DNA of 64,000 bases, taken from Chloroflexota bacterium. Its GTDB lineage: Bacteria; Chloroflexota; Anaerolineae; UBA1429. Below the pieces are notes generated by a model that made no database searches, had not been told where the DNA came from, and worked only from the letters and a program-made list of their open reading frames with translations. Positions 35,458 through 43,683 of this stretch are shown in pieces. Made by a program: the position numbers and the translations under genes. Each line of letters opens with the position of its first letter. The first letter of the stretch is position 1. The stretch lies in contig JAAYDC010000006.1 in NCBI GenBank assembly GCA_012729455.1, positions 239,674 through 303,673 of the forward strand, read 5' to 3'.

Positions 35458-35920
35458 AGCGCGCGTCAAAGGGAGTGCGGCGCGCGGCTGCCCACTTCTG
35501 CAAGTACTGCAGCTCTGACAGGCAGCGCGCACGGGTTTCGTCATCCAGCGCGAGCTGCTCAAACTCGGCTTCGTCCAGCACCTGCTGGGTGCCGTCGGGC
35601 AGCACCACCAGGTCGAGTGACAGGTCGCGCCAGAGGATCACCCCCTCGCCGAACTCGTTGATCGCGATGTTGCAGTACCACCCCTTGAAGCTGTCATCGG
35701 GGCGGCGCAGCTCAAAGATATTGATCCATCTGTGGCGATAATAGTATTCAATGATGCGGTCGTTGGGCTCAAATGCCAGGGCACCGACATCAACGGCCGG
35801 CAGGCGATCCCAGATACAATCCACCACCACCTGTTCGCTATCGGACGCGAGCAGCACGCCGCTGTAGCGGTAGCGCCCTTTGCCGGCGGCCGTCGCCTTG
35901 ATCAACGTGATGGCGCTCAT
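35456..35920 (-). CDS. DUF402 (FomD-like) domain protein
   Basis: The 154-residue protein shows the DUF402 pattern: a tyrosine/tryptophan-rich strand set (IIEYYYRHRWINIFEL), then GWYCNI, LWRDLSLDLVVLPDG and LDEAEFEQL. The Asp/Glu-rich C-terminal half (DLSLDLVV, DEAEFE) provides metal ligands; relatives such as FomD and the Ntdp proteins hydrolyse nucleotide phosphodiester or pyrophosphate bonds. Catalytic specificity here is unknown. It overlaps the start of the ThiZ-like stop region by 4 bp on the same strand, so it may be the last gene of the thi operon. Confidence 0.75.
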   Translation of the reverse strand: MSAITLIKATAAGKGRYRYSGVLLASDSEQVVVDCIWDRLPAVDVGALAFEPNDRIIEYYYRHRWINIFELRRPDDSFKGWYCNIAINEFGEGVILWRDLSLDLVVLPDGTQQVLDEAEFEQLALDDETRARCLSELQYLQKWAAARRTPFDAR

Positions 35921-36666
35921 ACGCCCAAAGCCTGCAGGAGCGTGGTGCGGTACTCGCCAAAGAGGCGATCGTTCACCATCTCCTCACGGCGCGGGCGAGG
36001 CAGCTCGATCCGGGTGGTCTGCACGATCGTGCCGGGGCGCGGCGACATCACATGCACCTCATCCGCCAGGTAAATGGCTTCGTCGATATCATGCGTCACA
36101 AAGATGATCGTGTGGTTCAGGCGCGACCAGACCTCCAACAGCCAGCTGCGCATGGTGCGGCGGGTGAGGGCATCCAGCGCGCCAAAGGGCTCGTCGAGCA
36201 GGATCAGTTCCTGCTGGCATAGGACAGTACGCAGCAAAGCCGCGCGCTGGCGCATCCCCACCGAGAGCGCCGACGGGTAGGCATCTTCAAAGCCATCCAG
36301 CCCGAAAAGGGGCAAGAGCTCGCGTGCCTGTGCGCGAGCGCGTTCCAGCGGCTGGCCACTGACCTCGGGTCCCAGCAATAGATTACCGAGCAGGGTGCGC
36401 CAGGGCAGCAGCAGGTCACGCTGCAGCATATAGCCGACCCGCCCAAGTCGTTTAGCCGATGGGTCGCCTTCCAGGACGATCGTGCCCGTATCGGGCTCCA
36501 TCAGACCGCAGATCAGGTTGAGCAGGGTGCTCTTACCGCAACCACTGGGGCCGATCAGGGTGATAAAGGCACCCTGGTCGACCGTCAGCGATACGTCGTG
36601 GATAGCCTGCACGATCGTCATGCCATCCACGCGAAAGCTCTTGCTGATGTGGCTTACCTCGATCAT
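35917..36666 (-). CDS. thiZ: ABC transporter ATPase, ThiZ-like (thiamine precursor)
   Basis: The 249-residue ATPase has Walker A GPSGCGKSTLLNLI, the Q-loop MLQRDLLLPW, signature LSVGMRQRAALLRT, Walker B LILLDEPFGALD and the H-loop FVTHDIDEA. Such NitT/TauT-type ATPases energise importers of small anions or pyrimidines; the thiY and thiX genes upstream and a TPP riboswitch make a thiamine-precursor importer likely. The frame is open much further upstream, but the ATG at 36666 starts the conserved region. It lies 7 bp after the solute-binding gene. Confidence 0.85.
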   Translation of the reverse strand: MIEVSHISKSFRVDGMTIVQAIHDVSLTVDQGAFITLIGPSGCGKSTLLNLICGLMEPDTGTIVLEGDPSAKRLGRVGYMLQRDLLLPWRTLLGNLLLGPEVSGQPLERARAQARELLPLFGLDGFEDAYPSALSVGMRQRAALLRTVLCQQELILLDEPFGALDALTRRTMRSWLLEVWSRLNHTIIFVTHDIDEAIYLADEVHVMSPRPGTIVQTTRIELPRPRREEMVNDRLFGEYRTTLLQALGV

Positions 36667-36673
36667 GCGCGGC

Positions 36674-37615
36674 TCACTTGGGCAGATAGTCGTTGGTGAA
36701 CGCGGCGTTGGTGTCAATAGGCTTCTCAAGCAACCCTTGGGCGACCATCCAGTCGGTAAAGGCCTGCCACACCTTGGGCTTTTGCTGGCCCCAGGCGGAT
36801 GCGTCGTCGATGTAACGCGGGCTGATCCACACCTGGCTGGCACGCACCAACTCAGCATCGCTTTCGGGGGCGTGCTTGAGCAGAATATCGGCTGCCTCAG
36901 CCGGATTAGCCGCCGCGTATTCATAGCCGCGCGCGGTAGCACGCATAAAGCGCGTCACCAGGTCGGATTTGTCTTTCAAGGTGGCCTCACCAGCCACCAC
37001 AACAGGAGTGTAATAATCGGGCACGCAGTCACCATACAGCGGAAAAGTGGTGAGTTCTTGGCCCATCAGGCCGGCGTTGATGCCATCCCAGCCCTCAAAG
37101 AGCCAGACGATATCGACGTGCTTGCCAAAGAGTGCCGGCAGGAGATCAAAACCGACGTCAACGAACTCGACCTTGTTGATATCACCGCCGTCGCAGGCCA
37201 TCATGGCGCTCAGGATCGGCTTTTCGATCGGCAGCCCACTGGAGGCGAACAGTTTGCCCTCGAAATCCCTGGGTCGCGTGATGCCGCTATCGACCAGGAC
37301 GGCAAATGCCGAGGTATTGTGCTGGATGATGGTACCGATCGAGATCACCGGGATGCCGGTGGAGCGCGCAATAGTCAGCTCTTCCTGAAAGCTGACGCCA
37401 AACTCTGTCTGACCGGCTGCCACCTGCTTGAGCGCTGCCGATGGGTCGGAAGGGATCTGGATATTCAGGTCGATGCCCTCTTCGGCGTACCAGCCCTTTT
37501 CGAGGGCGGTATAAAAGCCAGTGTGGTTGGTATTGGGCACCCAGTCGAGCGAGAGGGTGGCCTTTTCGAGCCCCTTTTGAGGGGCATCACAACCGCTCAG
37601 GAGAAGCGCCAACAA
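36674..37615 (-). CDS. thiY: NMT1/ThiY-like substrate-binding lipoprotein (thiamine precursor ABC transporter)
   Basis: The mature protein has the NMT1/THI5-like start LSLDWVPNTNHTGFYTALEKGWY, then GVSFQEELTIARSTGIPV and the GFDLLPALFG region, typical of hydroxymethylpyrimidine-binding proteins. The lipobox LLLSGC is at the very start. The only standard start in frame is TTG at 37615, which would give a signal with no basic n-region. Upstream codons encode NKNTRWLIPILLLALLLSGC, a perfect lipoprotein signal, but the only initiator there would be ATA at 37649-37651, overlapping the thiX stop as ATAA. True start is therefore unclear. It is flanked by thiX and thiZ. Confidence 0.82.
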   Translation of the reverse strand: MLALLLSGCDAPQKGLEKATLSLDWVPNTNHTGFYTALEKGWYAEEGIDLNIQIPSDPSAALKQVAAGQTEFGVSFQEELTIARSTGIPVISIGTIIQHNTSAFAVLVDSGITRPRDFEGKLFASSGLPIEKPILSAMMACDGGDINKVEFVDVGFDLLPALFGKHVDIVWLFEGWDGINAGLMGQELTTFPLYGDCVPDYYTPVVVAGEATLKDKSDLVTRFMRATARGYEYAAANPAEAADILLKHAPESDAELVRASQVWISPRYIDDASAWGQQKPKVWQAFTDWMVAQGLLEKPIDTNAAFTNDYLPK

Positions 37616-37647
37616 CAGGATCGGTATCAGCCAACGCGTATTCTTGT

Positions 37648-38496
37648 TTATGATGTTTTACCTTTCGTATCAACTTCTTCCCATTTTTCCTGATGTGCAG
37701 CGCGATAGTACCAGCCCAACAGGCGACGTTCGAGCAGGCTGACGGACGCAAAGAGCGCCAAGCTCAGCAGGGCGGTGATCAGGATACTCACAAAAACCCA
37801 GTCGGTGCGGAACGAGTTGGTAGCACGCAGCATAAAGATGCCTAGGCCGGCACTGGCGCCCACCCACTCCCCCAGAATCGCCCCCACCACGCTATAGGTG
37901 ACGGCAATGCGCACCCCCGAAAACAGCGAGGGCAGTGCGTCCGGCAGCCTGACCTTGAACAGAATAGCCTGCCGGCTGGCGCCCATGGTGCTCAGCAGGT
38001 TAACCAGCTCTCCATCGGTGGCGCGCAGTCCATCTGCTGTGCTCACCACGATCGGAAAGAAACACACCAGCGCCACCACCAGCACCTTGGGCAGCAACCC
38101 ATAGCCCAGCCAGATCACCAGCAACGGGGCGATGGCTACGGTCGGCACAGTCTGCGAGGCCACCAGCAGCGGATACAGGGCATTGTTTATCAGGGGCGAG
38201 GCATCGATCAGCATCCCCAAACCAAAGCCCACCGCCAGCGCCAGCGCAAAACCCAACAAGGTCTCGGTGGCTGTCTGCAAGACATGCGGCCACAGCAAGC
38301 TGCGCGCATCCCAGCCGGCGCTGGCGATGTCGCTGGGCGCCGGCAGGAGCCACTTGTCGACGTTTCCCACTCGCACGCCCAGCTGCCAGATGACCAGCAG
38401 CGTGAGCACCAGCACCAACGGCGGCAGGACGCGCGCCATTGTACGGCGTGCGCGAATGCGCTGTTCCAGGCTCTTATCCAGGTGTGACTCTAGCAT
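37648..38496 (-). CDS. thiX: ABC transporter permease, ThiX-like
   Basis: This 282-residue permease of the BPD superfamily has about six hydrophobic helices and the ATPase-contacting EAA-type loop GVRIAVTYSVVGAILGEWVGASAGLGI. A basic N-terminal region precedes the first helix. It overlaps the upstream thiamine pyrophosphokinase gene by 23 bp and the solute-binding gene's 5-prime end, so all are in one transcript. Substrate specificity (thiamine or its pyrimidine moiety) rests on the operon. Confidence 0.85.
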   Translation of the reverse strand: MLESHLDKSLEQRIRARRTMARVLPPLVLVLTLLVIWQLGVRVGNVDKWLLPAPSDIASAGWDARSLLWPHVLQTATETLLGFALALAVGFGLGMLIDASPLINNALYPLLVASQTVPTVAIAPLLVIWLGYGLLPKVLVVALVCFFPIVVSTADGLRATDGELVNLLSTMGASRQAILFKVRLPDALPSLFSGVRIAVTYSVVGAILGEWVGASAGLGIFMLRATNSFRTDWVFVSILITALLSLALFASVSLLERRLLGWYYRAAHQEKWEEVDTKGKTS

Positions 38497-39151
38497 CGCA
38501 CCGCTCCGCGGGGGTGTGCACCACCAGTAAGGTGCCGCTGCCGGTCTCGATCGTAGCTCGCGGTTCGGTGAGTTCGTTACTCACCCCGCGCGCTGCCCCA
38601 TAGGTGAGGGTGTCGCCTGATAGCGCATAGAGCAAGCCGCTGGTAACAATGCCGATCGCGGCACCTGCCAGCGGGATGAGCGAGACCACATCGCCCACCG
38701 CACCATCCACGATGGTAAGACTGTGCGCCAGATAGCACGACGAGCGCCCGTCATAGATGCGCACATGGCGGCCTTCCAGCGCCGGCAGGCTCAACAGCAT
38801 CAGGTTGGCGAGGGCATGATCGATGCGCCCGCCCAGGGCACCCAGGAGCACGATCTCACGCGCACCGCGGCGCACGGCCTCGATAAGGGCCAGCTCGGTA
38901 TCGGTTTCGTCTTTGATGGGGCTATAGTGCAGAACCTCGCAGCCATGCTGTTCACAGGCTGCCAGCACGTCGGGGGTGACGGAATCCAGGTCGCCAACCA
39001 GAACGTGCGGATAGATGCCCAGCGACACCAGAGCGTTGGCGCCGCCATCCGCCGCGATGATCAGCTCGGCGGCTTCCAGCACGGCCAGCTCACCAGACGA
39101 GCCTTTTAGCTCTCCGTTAGCGACCACGGCGCAGATCGATAAAGCTTGCAT
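38474..39151 (-). CDS. thiamine pyrophosphokinase
   Basis: This 225-residue enzyme makes TPP from thiamine and ATP. The characteristic elements are ADGGANALVSLG, GDLDSVTPDVL, DETDTELAL and GALGGRIDHALAN (metal- and ATP-binding), followed by a C-terminal beta-domain with VSLIPL and SNELTE. The ATG at 39151 is chosen over a TTG 15 bp upstream because CAGGAG stands just before it. It is the first gene behind the TPP riboswitch, so imported thiamine would be activated directly. Confidence 0.92.
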   Translation of the reverse strand: MQALSICAVVANGELKGSSGELAVLEAAELIIAADGGANALVSLGIYPHVLVGDLDSVTPDVLAACEQHGCEVLHYSPIKDETDTELALIEAVRRGAREIVLLGALGGRIDHALANLMLLSLPALEGRHVRIYDGRSSCYLAHSLTIVDGAVGDVVSLIPLAGAAIGIVTSGLLYALSGDTLTYGAARGVSNELTEPRATIETGSGTLLVVHTPAERCDARVTPG

Positions 39152-39165
39152 GCTGCTCCTGAACA

Positions 39166-39198
39166 AACAAAAAAACGCCGGCCTGGGTAGGTCCGGCG
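39166..39198 (-). terminator. terminator of the TPP riboswitch
   Basis: On the minus strand, CGCCGG pairs with CCGGCG (6 bp, 11-nt loop; 39176-39198), followed by TTTTTTTG. It stands between the aptamer and the thiamine pyrophosphokinase ribosome site and is the likely expression platform. Confidence 0.85.
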
Positions 39199-39215
39199 AT
39201 CTGTTCTGGCTCCAT

Positions 39216-39303
39216 CGCTTCCCTACGCTGGCATTACCCAGGTCAGGTTCGTGGGGTCGATGGTGGTTCCATCCTCTCAGCCCATGGGGCTCCCCCAGCT
39301 AGT
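39216..39303 (-). ncRNA. TPP (thi-box) riboswitch
   Basis: On the minus strand the aptamer shows ctgggggagccc, the GGCTGAGA segment, acgaacctgacctggg and taatgccagcgtagggaagc. These are the conserved P1/P2 bulges and the CTGAGA and ACCTGA...GGGTAATGCC blocks of the thiamine pyrophosphate riboswitch. It controls the kinase and thiXYZ genes. Confidence 0.95.
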
Positions 39304-39309
39304 GTCCAC

Positions 39310-39337
39310 ATTATAATGTTTTATGTGCCCCCGTCAA
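39310..39337 (-). promoter_or_regulatory. sigma70-like promoter of the thi operon
   Basis: On the minus strand, TTGACG (39332-39337) and TATAAT (39310-39315) have a 16-bp spacer; transcription would begin right at the riboswitch. Both boxes lie inside the reading frame of a heavy-metal-domain fragment. Confidence 0.6.
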
Positions 39338-39469
39338 CCTTTCGGGCGGATCGAGACCCTGCACAATGCGCTCGACCGCGCGGGCACAGCCGGAGCAGGC
39401 CATGCCGATAATGGACGGCGTCTGGTTCGCCGCGTCAACCTCCTGAAGAACCTGATCAGGTTTTCCTAA
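39311..39469 (-). pseudogene. fragment of a heavy-metal-associated (HMA) domain
   Basis: A 52-residue minus-strand frame contains QTPSIIGMACSGCARAVERI and VQGLDPP, the metal-binding loop GMxCxxC and following helix of CopZ/HMA proteins. It has no start codon at a sensible place and stops soon after the helix, where the domain should continue for 40 more residues. It looks like a relic of a copper chaperone or transporter N-terminus. The region also carries the thi promoter. The remaining intergenic sequence up to 39493 shows nothing else. Confidence 0.4.
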
Positions 39470-39493
39470 CTAGTTTAGTAAAAAACCGCGTAC

Positions 39494-40285
39494 TTACATC
39501 AAGCCCTGGTAAGAGCCGCCGTCAAAGGGCAAGGAGGCGCCGGTAATATAGCTCGCCTGCTCGGATGCCAGGTAAGCGACCAGTGCGCCGAACTCTGACG
39601 GTGTGCCCATGCGCCCCATCAGGATGCTGGCCTCCATCTCGCGGATAACCTCCTCGGGAGTACGCTGGCTGGCTCTGGCCTTGGATTCTGCCAGCGCCTT
39701 GATACGGTCGGTAAGGGTATAGCCCGGGCAGATATTGTTGACCGTCACGCCGAACTCAGCCACCTGGGCCGAGAGGGTCTTGGCCATCGCCACCAGGCCG
39801 GTGCGCACTGCGTTGGAAAGGATCAGGTCAGGCAGCGGCTGCTTGACGCCAATCGATGTGATATTAATGATGCGCCCCCACCCGCGCTCACACATGTCCG
39901 GCAGCACCAGCTGGCACAGGCGCACGGCACTCATAAAGTTGAGCGTAAAGGCCTTGAACCAGGCATCGTCGTCCATCTCGACAAACTTGCCCGGCGGCGG
40001 GCCGCCGGCGTTGTTCACCAGAATATCGACAGGCCCGAGGGTTTGCACGGTCTGCTCAAAGGCGTTGATCAGGTCGGCAGATTCGGCGGCGTCGGCACGC
40101 ACCGCCATGACCTTGCTCCCCGTTTCGGCACGCAGCTCGCTGGCGGTCTGCGCCAAGATCGCCTCGTCGCGCGCGGTAATGCACACCTGCACGCCCTCGC
40201 GCGCCAGTGCCAGAGCCGAGGCGCGTCCCAAACCGCGGCTGGCCGCCATCACCAGGGCTACTTTATCGTTCAGCTTTAAATCCAT
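39494..40285 (-). CDS. SDR-family oxidoreductase
   Basis: This 263-residue short-chain dehydrogenase has the cofactor motif ALVMAASRGLGRASA, NNAGGPPPGKF, and a catalytic region with INITSIG (serine) and a C-terminal PGYTLTD. The usual YxxxK tyrosine is not obvious: the corresponding region reads LSNAVRTGLVAMAKTL, with Asn/Ala and Arg where Tyr and Lys are expected, resembling the 'divergent' BKR-like SDRs. The frame is open far upstream, but the ATG at 40285 with a GGAGGAA site is the start. Substrate unknown. Confidence 0.75.
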   Translation of the reverse strand: MDLKLNDKVALVMAASRGLGRASALALAREGVQVCITARDEAILAQTASELRAETGSKVMAVRADAAESADLINAFEQTVQTLGPVDILVNNAGGPPPGKFVEMDDDAWFKAFTLNFMSAVRLCQLVLPDMCERGWGRIINITSIGVKQPLPDLILSNAVRTGLVAMAKTLSAQVAEFGVTVNNICPGYTLTDRIKALAESKARASQRTPEEVIREMEASILMGRMGTPSEFGALVAYLASEQASYITGASLPFDGGSYQGLM

Positions 40286-40324
40286 GCTTCCTCCAAGGCT
40301 GCTATATAGCATAGCGGGGCCGGT

Positions 40325-40353
40325 TTGTCTCGCAAATACGCCATCGCTATAAT
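40325..40353 (+). promoter_or_regulatory. sigma70-like promoter for the glycosyltransferase pair
   Basis: TTGTCT (40325-40330) and TATAAT (40348-40353) have a 17-bp spacer. The ATG at 40379 follows after a 20-bp leader. Confidence 0.5.
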
Positions 40354-40378
40354 AGGCTAGCTCAACGTGAAAGTAAGC

Positions 40379-41116
40379 ATGAGTTCTGTAACACCCAGCA
40401 TCCTGGTGATTATCCCCACCTATAACGAGGTAGATAACCTCATCCCGCTCACCCGCCTGGTACTCGAGACGCTGCCAGATGCGGACGTGCTGATTATCGA
40501 CGATAACTCGGCCGACCAGACCGGCGCCCTGGCCGATGACCTGGCACGCAGTGAGCCGCGTGTGCAGGTGTTTCACCATCCGCGCAAGCTCGGTTATGCC
40601 TCTGGCATCAAACTGGGGATGGAACACGCCCTGCGCAACGGCTACTCGCACATGCTCAAGATGAGTGCCGACTTTATGCATAATCCGCGTTACCTGCCGT
40701 GCCTGGTGGCACAGGCCAACGACTATGACATGATCATTGGCTCGCGCTATGTAGAGGGCGGTGGTTCGGTGGGCGATAACCTCCTGCTCCGCTCGCTGAC
40801 CACCCAGTTCAACAAACTGGCGGCCAAAATGCTGCGCCTTGACGTGCGCGATTGTACCAGCCGTTTTCGCTGCATCAGTACCGCACTGTTGAGCGCCATC
40901 CATTTCAATGAGATCACCTCGGACGGTTTGGCATTTGACCTGGACATCCTGCTGCGCAGCATGCAGCACGGTTGCCGTCTGTGCGAGGTCGCAGTAATCT
41001 ATGATAACCGGCGGGTAAATGCCCACGCTGGCGGATCCAATAATCCCTTCAAAGCGATGGCGAGTGTCATCGCGCGCTGGCTGCAGGCCAGGCCCAAACA
41101 AACCGAGAAAAGGTAA
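40379..41116 (+). CDS. family 2 glycosyltransferase (polyprenyl-phosphate sugar transferase-like)
   Basis: The 245-residue protein has the GT2 start ILVIIPTYNEVDNLIPL, the nucleotide-binding DVLIIDDNSADQTG and an acceptor region with YASGIKLGMEHALRNGYSHML. It has no C-terminal membrane helices, like DPM1-type dolichyl-phosphate mannosyltransferases. A GTG at 40367 is in frame, but the ATG at 40379 is preferred. It lies 4 bp before a second GT2 gene. Confidence 0.8.
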   Translation: MSSVTPSILVIIPTYNEVDNLIPLTRLVLETLPDADVLIIDDNSADQTGALADDLARSEPRVQVFHHPRKLGYASGIKLGMEHALRNGYSHMLKMSADFMHNPRYLPCLVAQANDYDMIIGSRYVEGGGSVGDNLLLRSLTTQFNKLAAKMLRLDVRDCTSRFRCISTALLSAIHFNEITSDGLAFDLDILLRSMQHGCRLCEVAVIYDNRRVNAHAGGSNNPFKAMASVIARWLQARPKQTEKR

Positions 41117-41120
41117 CCAC

Positions 41121-41792
41121 ATGAAACTCTCTGTGCTGATGCCGGTCTATAACGAAGAAGAGGATGTCGCCCAGATCCTTCAGCAGGTAGCAGCTGTGCC
41201 TGTTGAGAAAGAGATCATCGTAGTGGATGACTGCTCAAAAGACCGGACTGTCGAAATCGTGCAGCAGCTCAACATCCCCGAGCTGGTGCTGATCTGCCAC
41301 AACGTCAACCAGGGCAAAGGCGCGGCGATCCGCACAGCACTGGCAGCCGCCACCGGCGATGCCATCATCATCCAGGATGCCGATCAAGAATATGACCCCG
41401 GCGACTACCCCGCTCTGCTCAAGCCCATCCTGGGTGGCAAAACCAACGTGGTCTATGGCGTGCGCGACTTTTCGGGACAAAAAGCACTGATGCGCTGGGG
41501 CAACCGGCTGCTTTCGAGCTTGACCAACCTGATCTATGGCACGCGCCTGCACGACATGGAGACCTGCTACAAGCTGATAACCATTGGGATCGCACGCCGG
41601 CTGCAGCTCGAATGCAACCGTTTTGACCTCGAGCCCGAGATCACTGCCAAAGTTGCGCGCATGGGCGAGCGCATCGCCGAGGTGCCGATCTCGTACAAGC
41701 CACGTGTGGCTAAAAAGCTCTCCCCCTGGCGCGATGGCTGGCCGGCAGTTAGAGCCCTGCTGCGCTATCGGCGCTGGAATCCTGCCTCCTGA
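41121..41792 (+). CDS. family 2 glycosyltransferase
   Basis: This 223-residue GT2 enzyme begins LSVLMPVYNEEEDVAQIL and has the metal-binding DCSKDRTVEIV and IIIQDADQEYDPGDYPALLK (DxD). MRWGNRLLSSLTNLIYGTRLHDMETCYKL is typical of undecaprenyl-phosphate or dolichyl-phosphate hexose synthases. It ends without membrane helices. Four bp after the first GT2 gene; rsgA starts 5 bp later, so all three are in one transcript. Donor and acceptor unknown. Confidence 0.82.
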   Translation: MKLSVLMPVYNEEEDVAQILQQVAAVPVEKEIIVVDDCSKDRTVEIVQQLNIPELVLICHNVNQGKGAAIRTALAAATGDAIIIQDADQEYDPGDYPALLKPILGGKTNVVYGVRDFSGQKALMRWGNRLLSSLTNLIYGTRLHDMETCYKLITIGIARRLQLECNRFDLEPEITAKVARMGERIAEVPISYKPRVAKKLSPWRDGWPAVRALLRYRRWNPAS

Positions 41793-41797
41793 ACCAT

Positions 41798-42703
41798 ATG
41801 CCAACGCTCATTGGGCTGGTACTGCGCGCGCAAGGCGGCTACTATTACGTCTGGCAGGATGGCCAGCTGGTGGTTTGCAGCTTGCGCGGAAGGCTCAAGC
41901 AGCACCGTACGGGCAGCGACCTGATTGCCCCCGGTGATCGTGTCACCTATGAGATAACCGAACCCCAGCGGGGCGTGATCACCGATGTACTGCCGCGTAA
42001 ATCGGCATTTTCGCGCACGCCGCCGCCTCCGCGCCGTCCGATCGAGCAGGTGATCGTGGCGAATGCCGATCAGGTATTGGTGGTCTTTGCCGTCACTATT
42101 CCGCCGCCCAACAGTCTGATGCTGGATCGCTTTCTGGTGGCCAGCGAGGCTGCCCAGCTGCCGGCAATGATCGCCTTTAACAAGATCGATGAGGCTGCCG
42201 GCACCCAAGCCGACGAACTGATCGCACGCTATCGCAGGATCGGCTACAGTGTCTATGCGGTGAGTGCCCATAGCGGGGCAGGGCTGGAGGCGCTGAAAGC
42301 CCAGCTGCATAACAAATTGACCGTACTGGTGGGGCCTTCCGGGGTGGGCAAGTCGAGCCTGCTGAACGCCTGGTGGCCACAGCTCGAACGCGTGACCGGC
42401 GAGGTAAGTGAATACCACAGCCGAGGTCGGCACACCACCTCGGCGGCAGAGCTTTTGTTGCCCGAGGAGGGTGTTTTGATCGCCGACACGCCTGGTTTAC
42501 GCCAGCTGCGCTATTGGCAGGTCGAGCCAGGCGACCTGGCTGAGCTGTTCATCGAGTTTCGCCCCTGGCTGGTAGCGTGCGCACACGAACATTGCCAACA
42601 TCTGCAAGAGCCAGGCTGTGCGATCCGCGCGGCTACCGAACGCGGCGACATTGCGCCCGAGCGCTATGACAGTTACACGCGCATGCGGGCGCTCGGATTC
42701 TAG
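41798..42703 (+). CDS. rsgA: ribosome small subunit-dependent GTPase A
   Basis: The 301-residue circularly permuted GTPase acts in 30S maturation. The order G4 (FNKIDEA), G5-like SAHSGAG, G1 (GPSGVGKSSLLN), G2-like RGRHTT, G3 (DTPGLRQL) is the permuted one. The C-terminal zinc site is CAHEHCQHLQEPGC. An N-terminal OB-like domain (residues 1-65) has GRLKQ and GDRVTYE. Length is slightly shorter than the ~350-residue average. It follows the GT2 genes by 5 bp. Confidence 0.92.
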   Translation: MPTLIGLVLRAQGGYYYVWQDGQLVVCSLRGRLKQHRTGSDLIAPGDRVTYEITEPQRGVITDVLPRKSAFSRTPPPPRRPIEQVIVANADQVLVVFAVTIPPPNSLMLDRFLVASEAAQLPAMIAFNKIDEAAGTQADELIARYRRIGYSVYAVSAHSGAGLEALKAQLHNKLTVLVGPSGVGKSSLLNAWWPQLERVTGEVSEYHSRGRHTTSAAELLLPEEGVLIADTPGLRQLRYWQVEPGDLAELFIEFRPWLVACAHEHCQHLQEPGCAIRAATERGDIAPERYDSYTRMRALGF

Positions 42704-42714
42704 GAGGCTTTCAC

Positions 42715-43683
42715 ATGCCGTATCCGCAATTTGACCGCTCCCAGCTACGCCTACTGCCGTTGGCTGAGCGCACCCACGACGTTCACATCGCCGACCTGGC
42801 CAGCCCTGATACCTGGCCAGAGCCCTTTCAACACCCGGGACTGGATGCCCTGGCACAGGCCATCCGTTCGGCGCGCGAGGTGGGCGCAGCGGTAATCCTG
42901 ATGATGGGTGCACATGTAATCAAGAACGGGCTTTCGCGCTATATCATCGATCTGATGGAGCGCGGCTGGCTCAGCCTGATAGCGCTTAACGGCGCCGGCA
43001 TGATCCACGATTATGAGATGGCCACCATCGGCGCCACCAGTGAAAGCGTAGCGCGCTATATCCGCACCGGCCAGTTTGGCCTGTGGCGCGAGACCGGCCA
43101 ACTGAACGAGATCGCCAAATCAGCAGACGCGCAGGGCATCGGCCTGGGCGAGGCCGTCGGCGCCGAATTGTTGGCCAGCCAGGCCCCGCATCGCGACGCG
43201 AGCATTCTGGCAGCCGGCTGCCGCCTGGGTATGCCGGTGACAGTGCACGTCAGTTTGGGATACGACATTATCCACGAGCACCCTAACGCCGACGGGGCAG
43301 CCATCGGCGCGGGCAGCTATCGCGATTTTCTGGTCTATGCCCAGATGATCACGCGCCTTGAGCATGGCGTGATGATCGCTGCCGGTACAGCCGTGATGGG
43401 ACCCGAGGTTTACCTGAAGGCGCTCTCGATGGCGCGCAACGTGGCCTCTCAGCAGGACAAACCGCTGTGTCACTTTACCACCGGCGTTTTCGACCTGCTG
43501 GATCTGGGCGATGACCTCTCCCATGAGCCGCCCAAGAGCGACGCGCGCTATTACTACCGCCCCTACAAGACGATCCTGGTGCGCACTGTGCAGGATGGCG
43601 GCACCAGCTATTATGTGCAGGCTGATCACCGCCGGACCATCCCGCGCCTGCATCAACTCCTGACGCAGGAGGCCATCCAATGA
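42715..43683 (+). CDS. conserved protein of unknown function (deoxyhypusine-synthase-like fold?)
   Basis: The 322-residue protein has conserved-looking blocks VILMMGAHVIKNGLSRYIIDLMERGWLSLIALNGAGMIHDYE, the glycine-rich GAAIGAGSYRDF and GTAVMGPEVYLKALSMARN, which suggest a nucleotide- or sugar-binding Rossmann-like enzyme. I recall similar proteins beside heptose kinases, sometimes grouped with deoxyhypusine synthase, but I cannot confirm it. No signal peptide or membrane segment. It has an ATGA overlap with the PfkB kinase gene, implying a joint role. Confidence 0.5.
   Translation: MPYPQFDRSQLRLLPLAERTHDVHIADLASPDTWPEPFQHPGLDALAQAIRSAREVGAAVILMMGAHVIKNGLSRYIIDLMERGWLSLIALNGAGMIHDYEMATIGATSESVARYIRTGQFGLWRETGQLNEIAKSADAQGIGLGEAVGAELLASQAPHRDASILAAGCRLGMPVTVHVSLGYDIIHEHPNADGAAIGAGSYRDFLVYAQMITRLEHGVMIAAGTAVMGPEVYLKALSMARNVASQQDKPLCHFTTGVFDLLDLGDDLSHEPPKSDARYYYRPYKTILVRTVQDGGTSYYVQADHRRTIPRLHQLLTQEAIQ

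Noticed and set aside
39494..41122. Long minus-strand frame upstream of the SDR start
   Set aside because: The part above 40285 is antisense to the GT2 gene and shows no protein-like motif; only the SDR portion is real.
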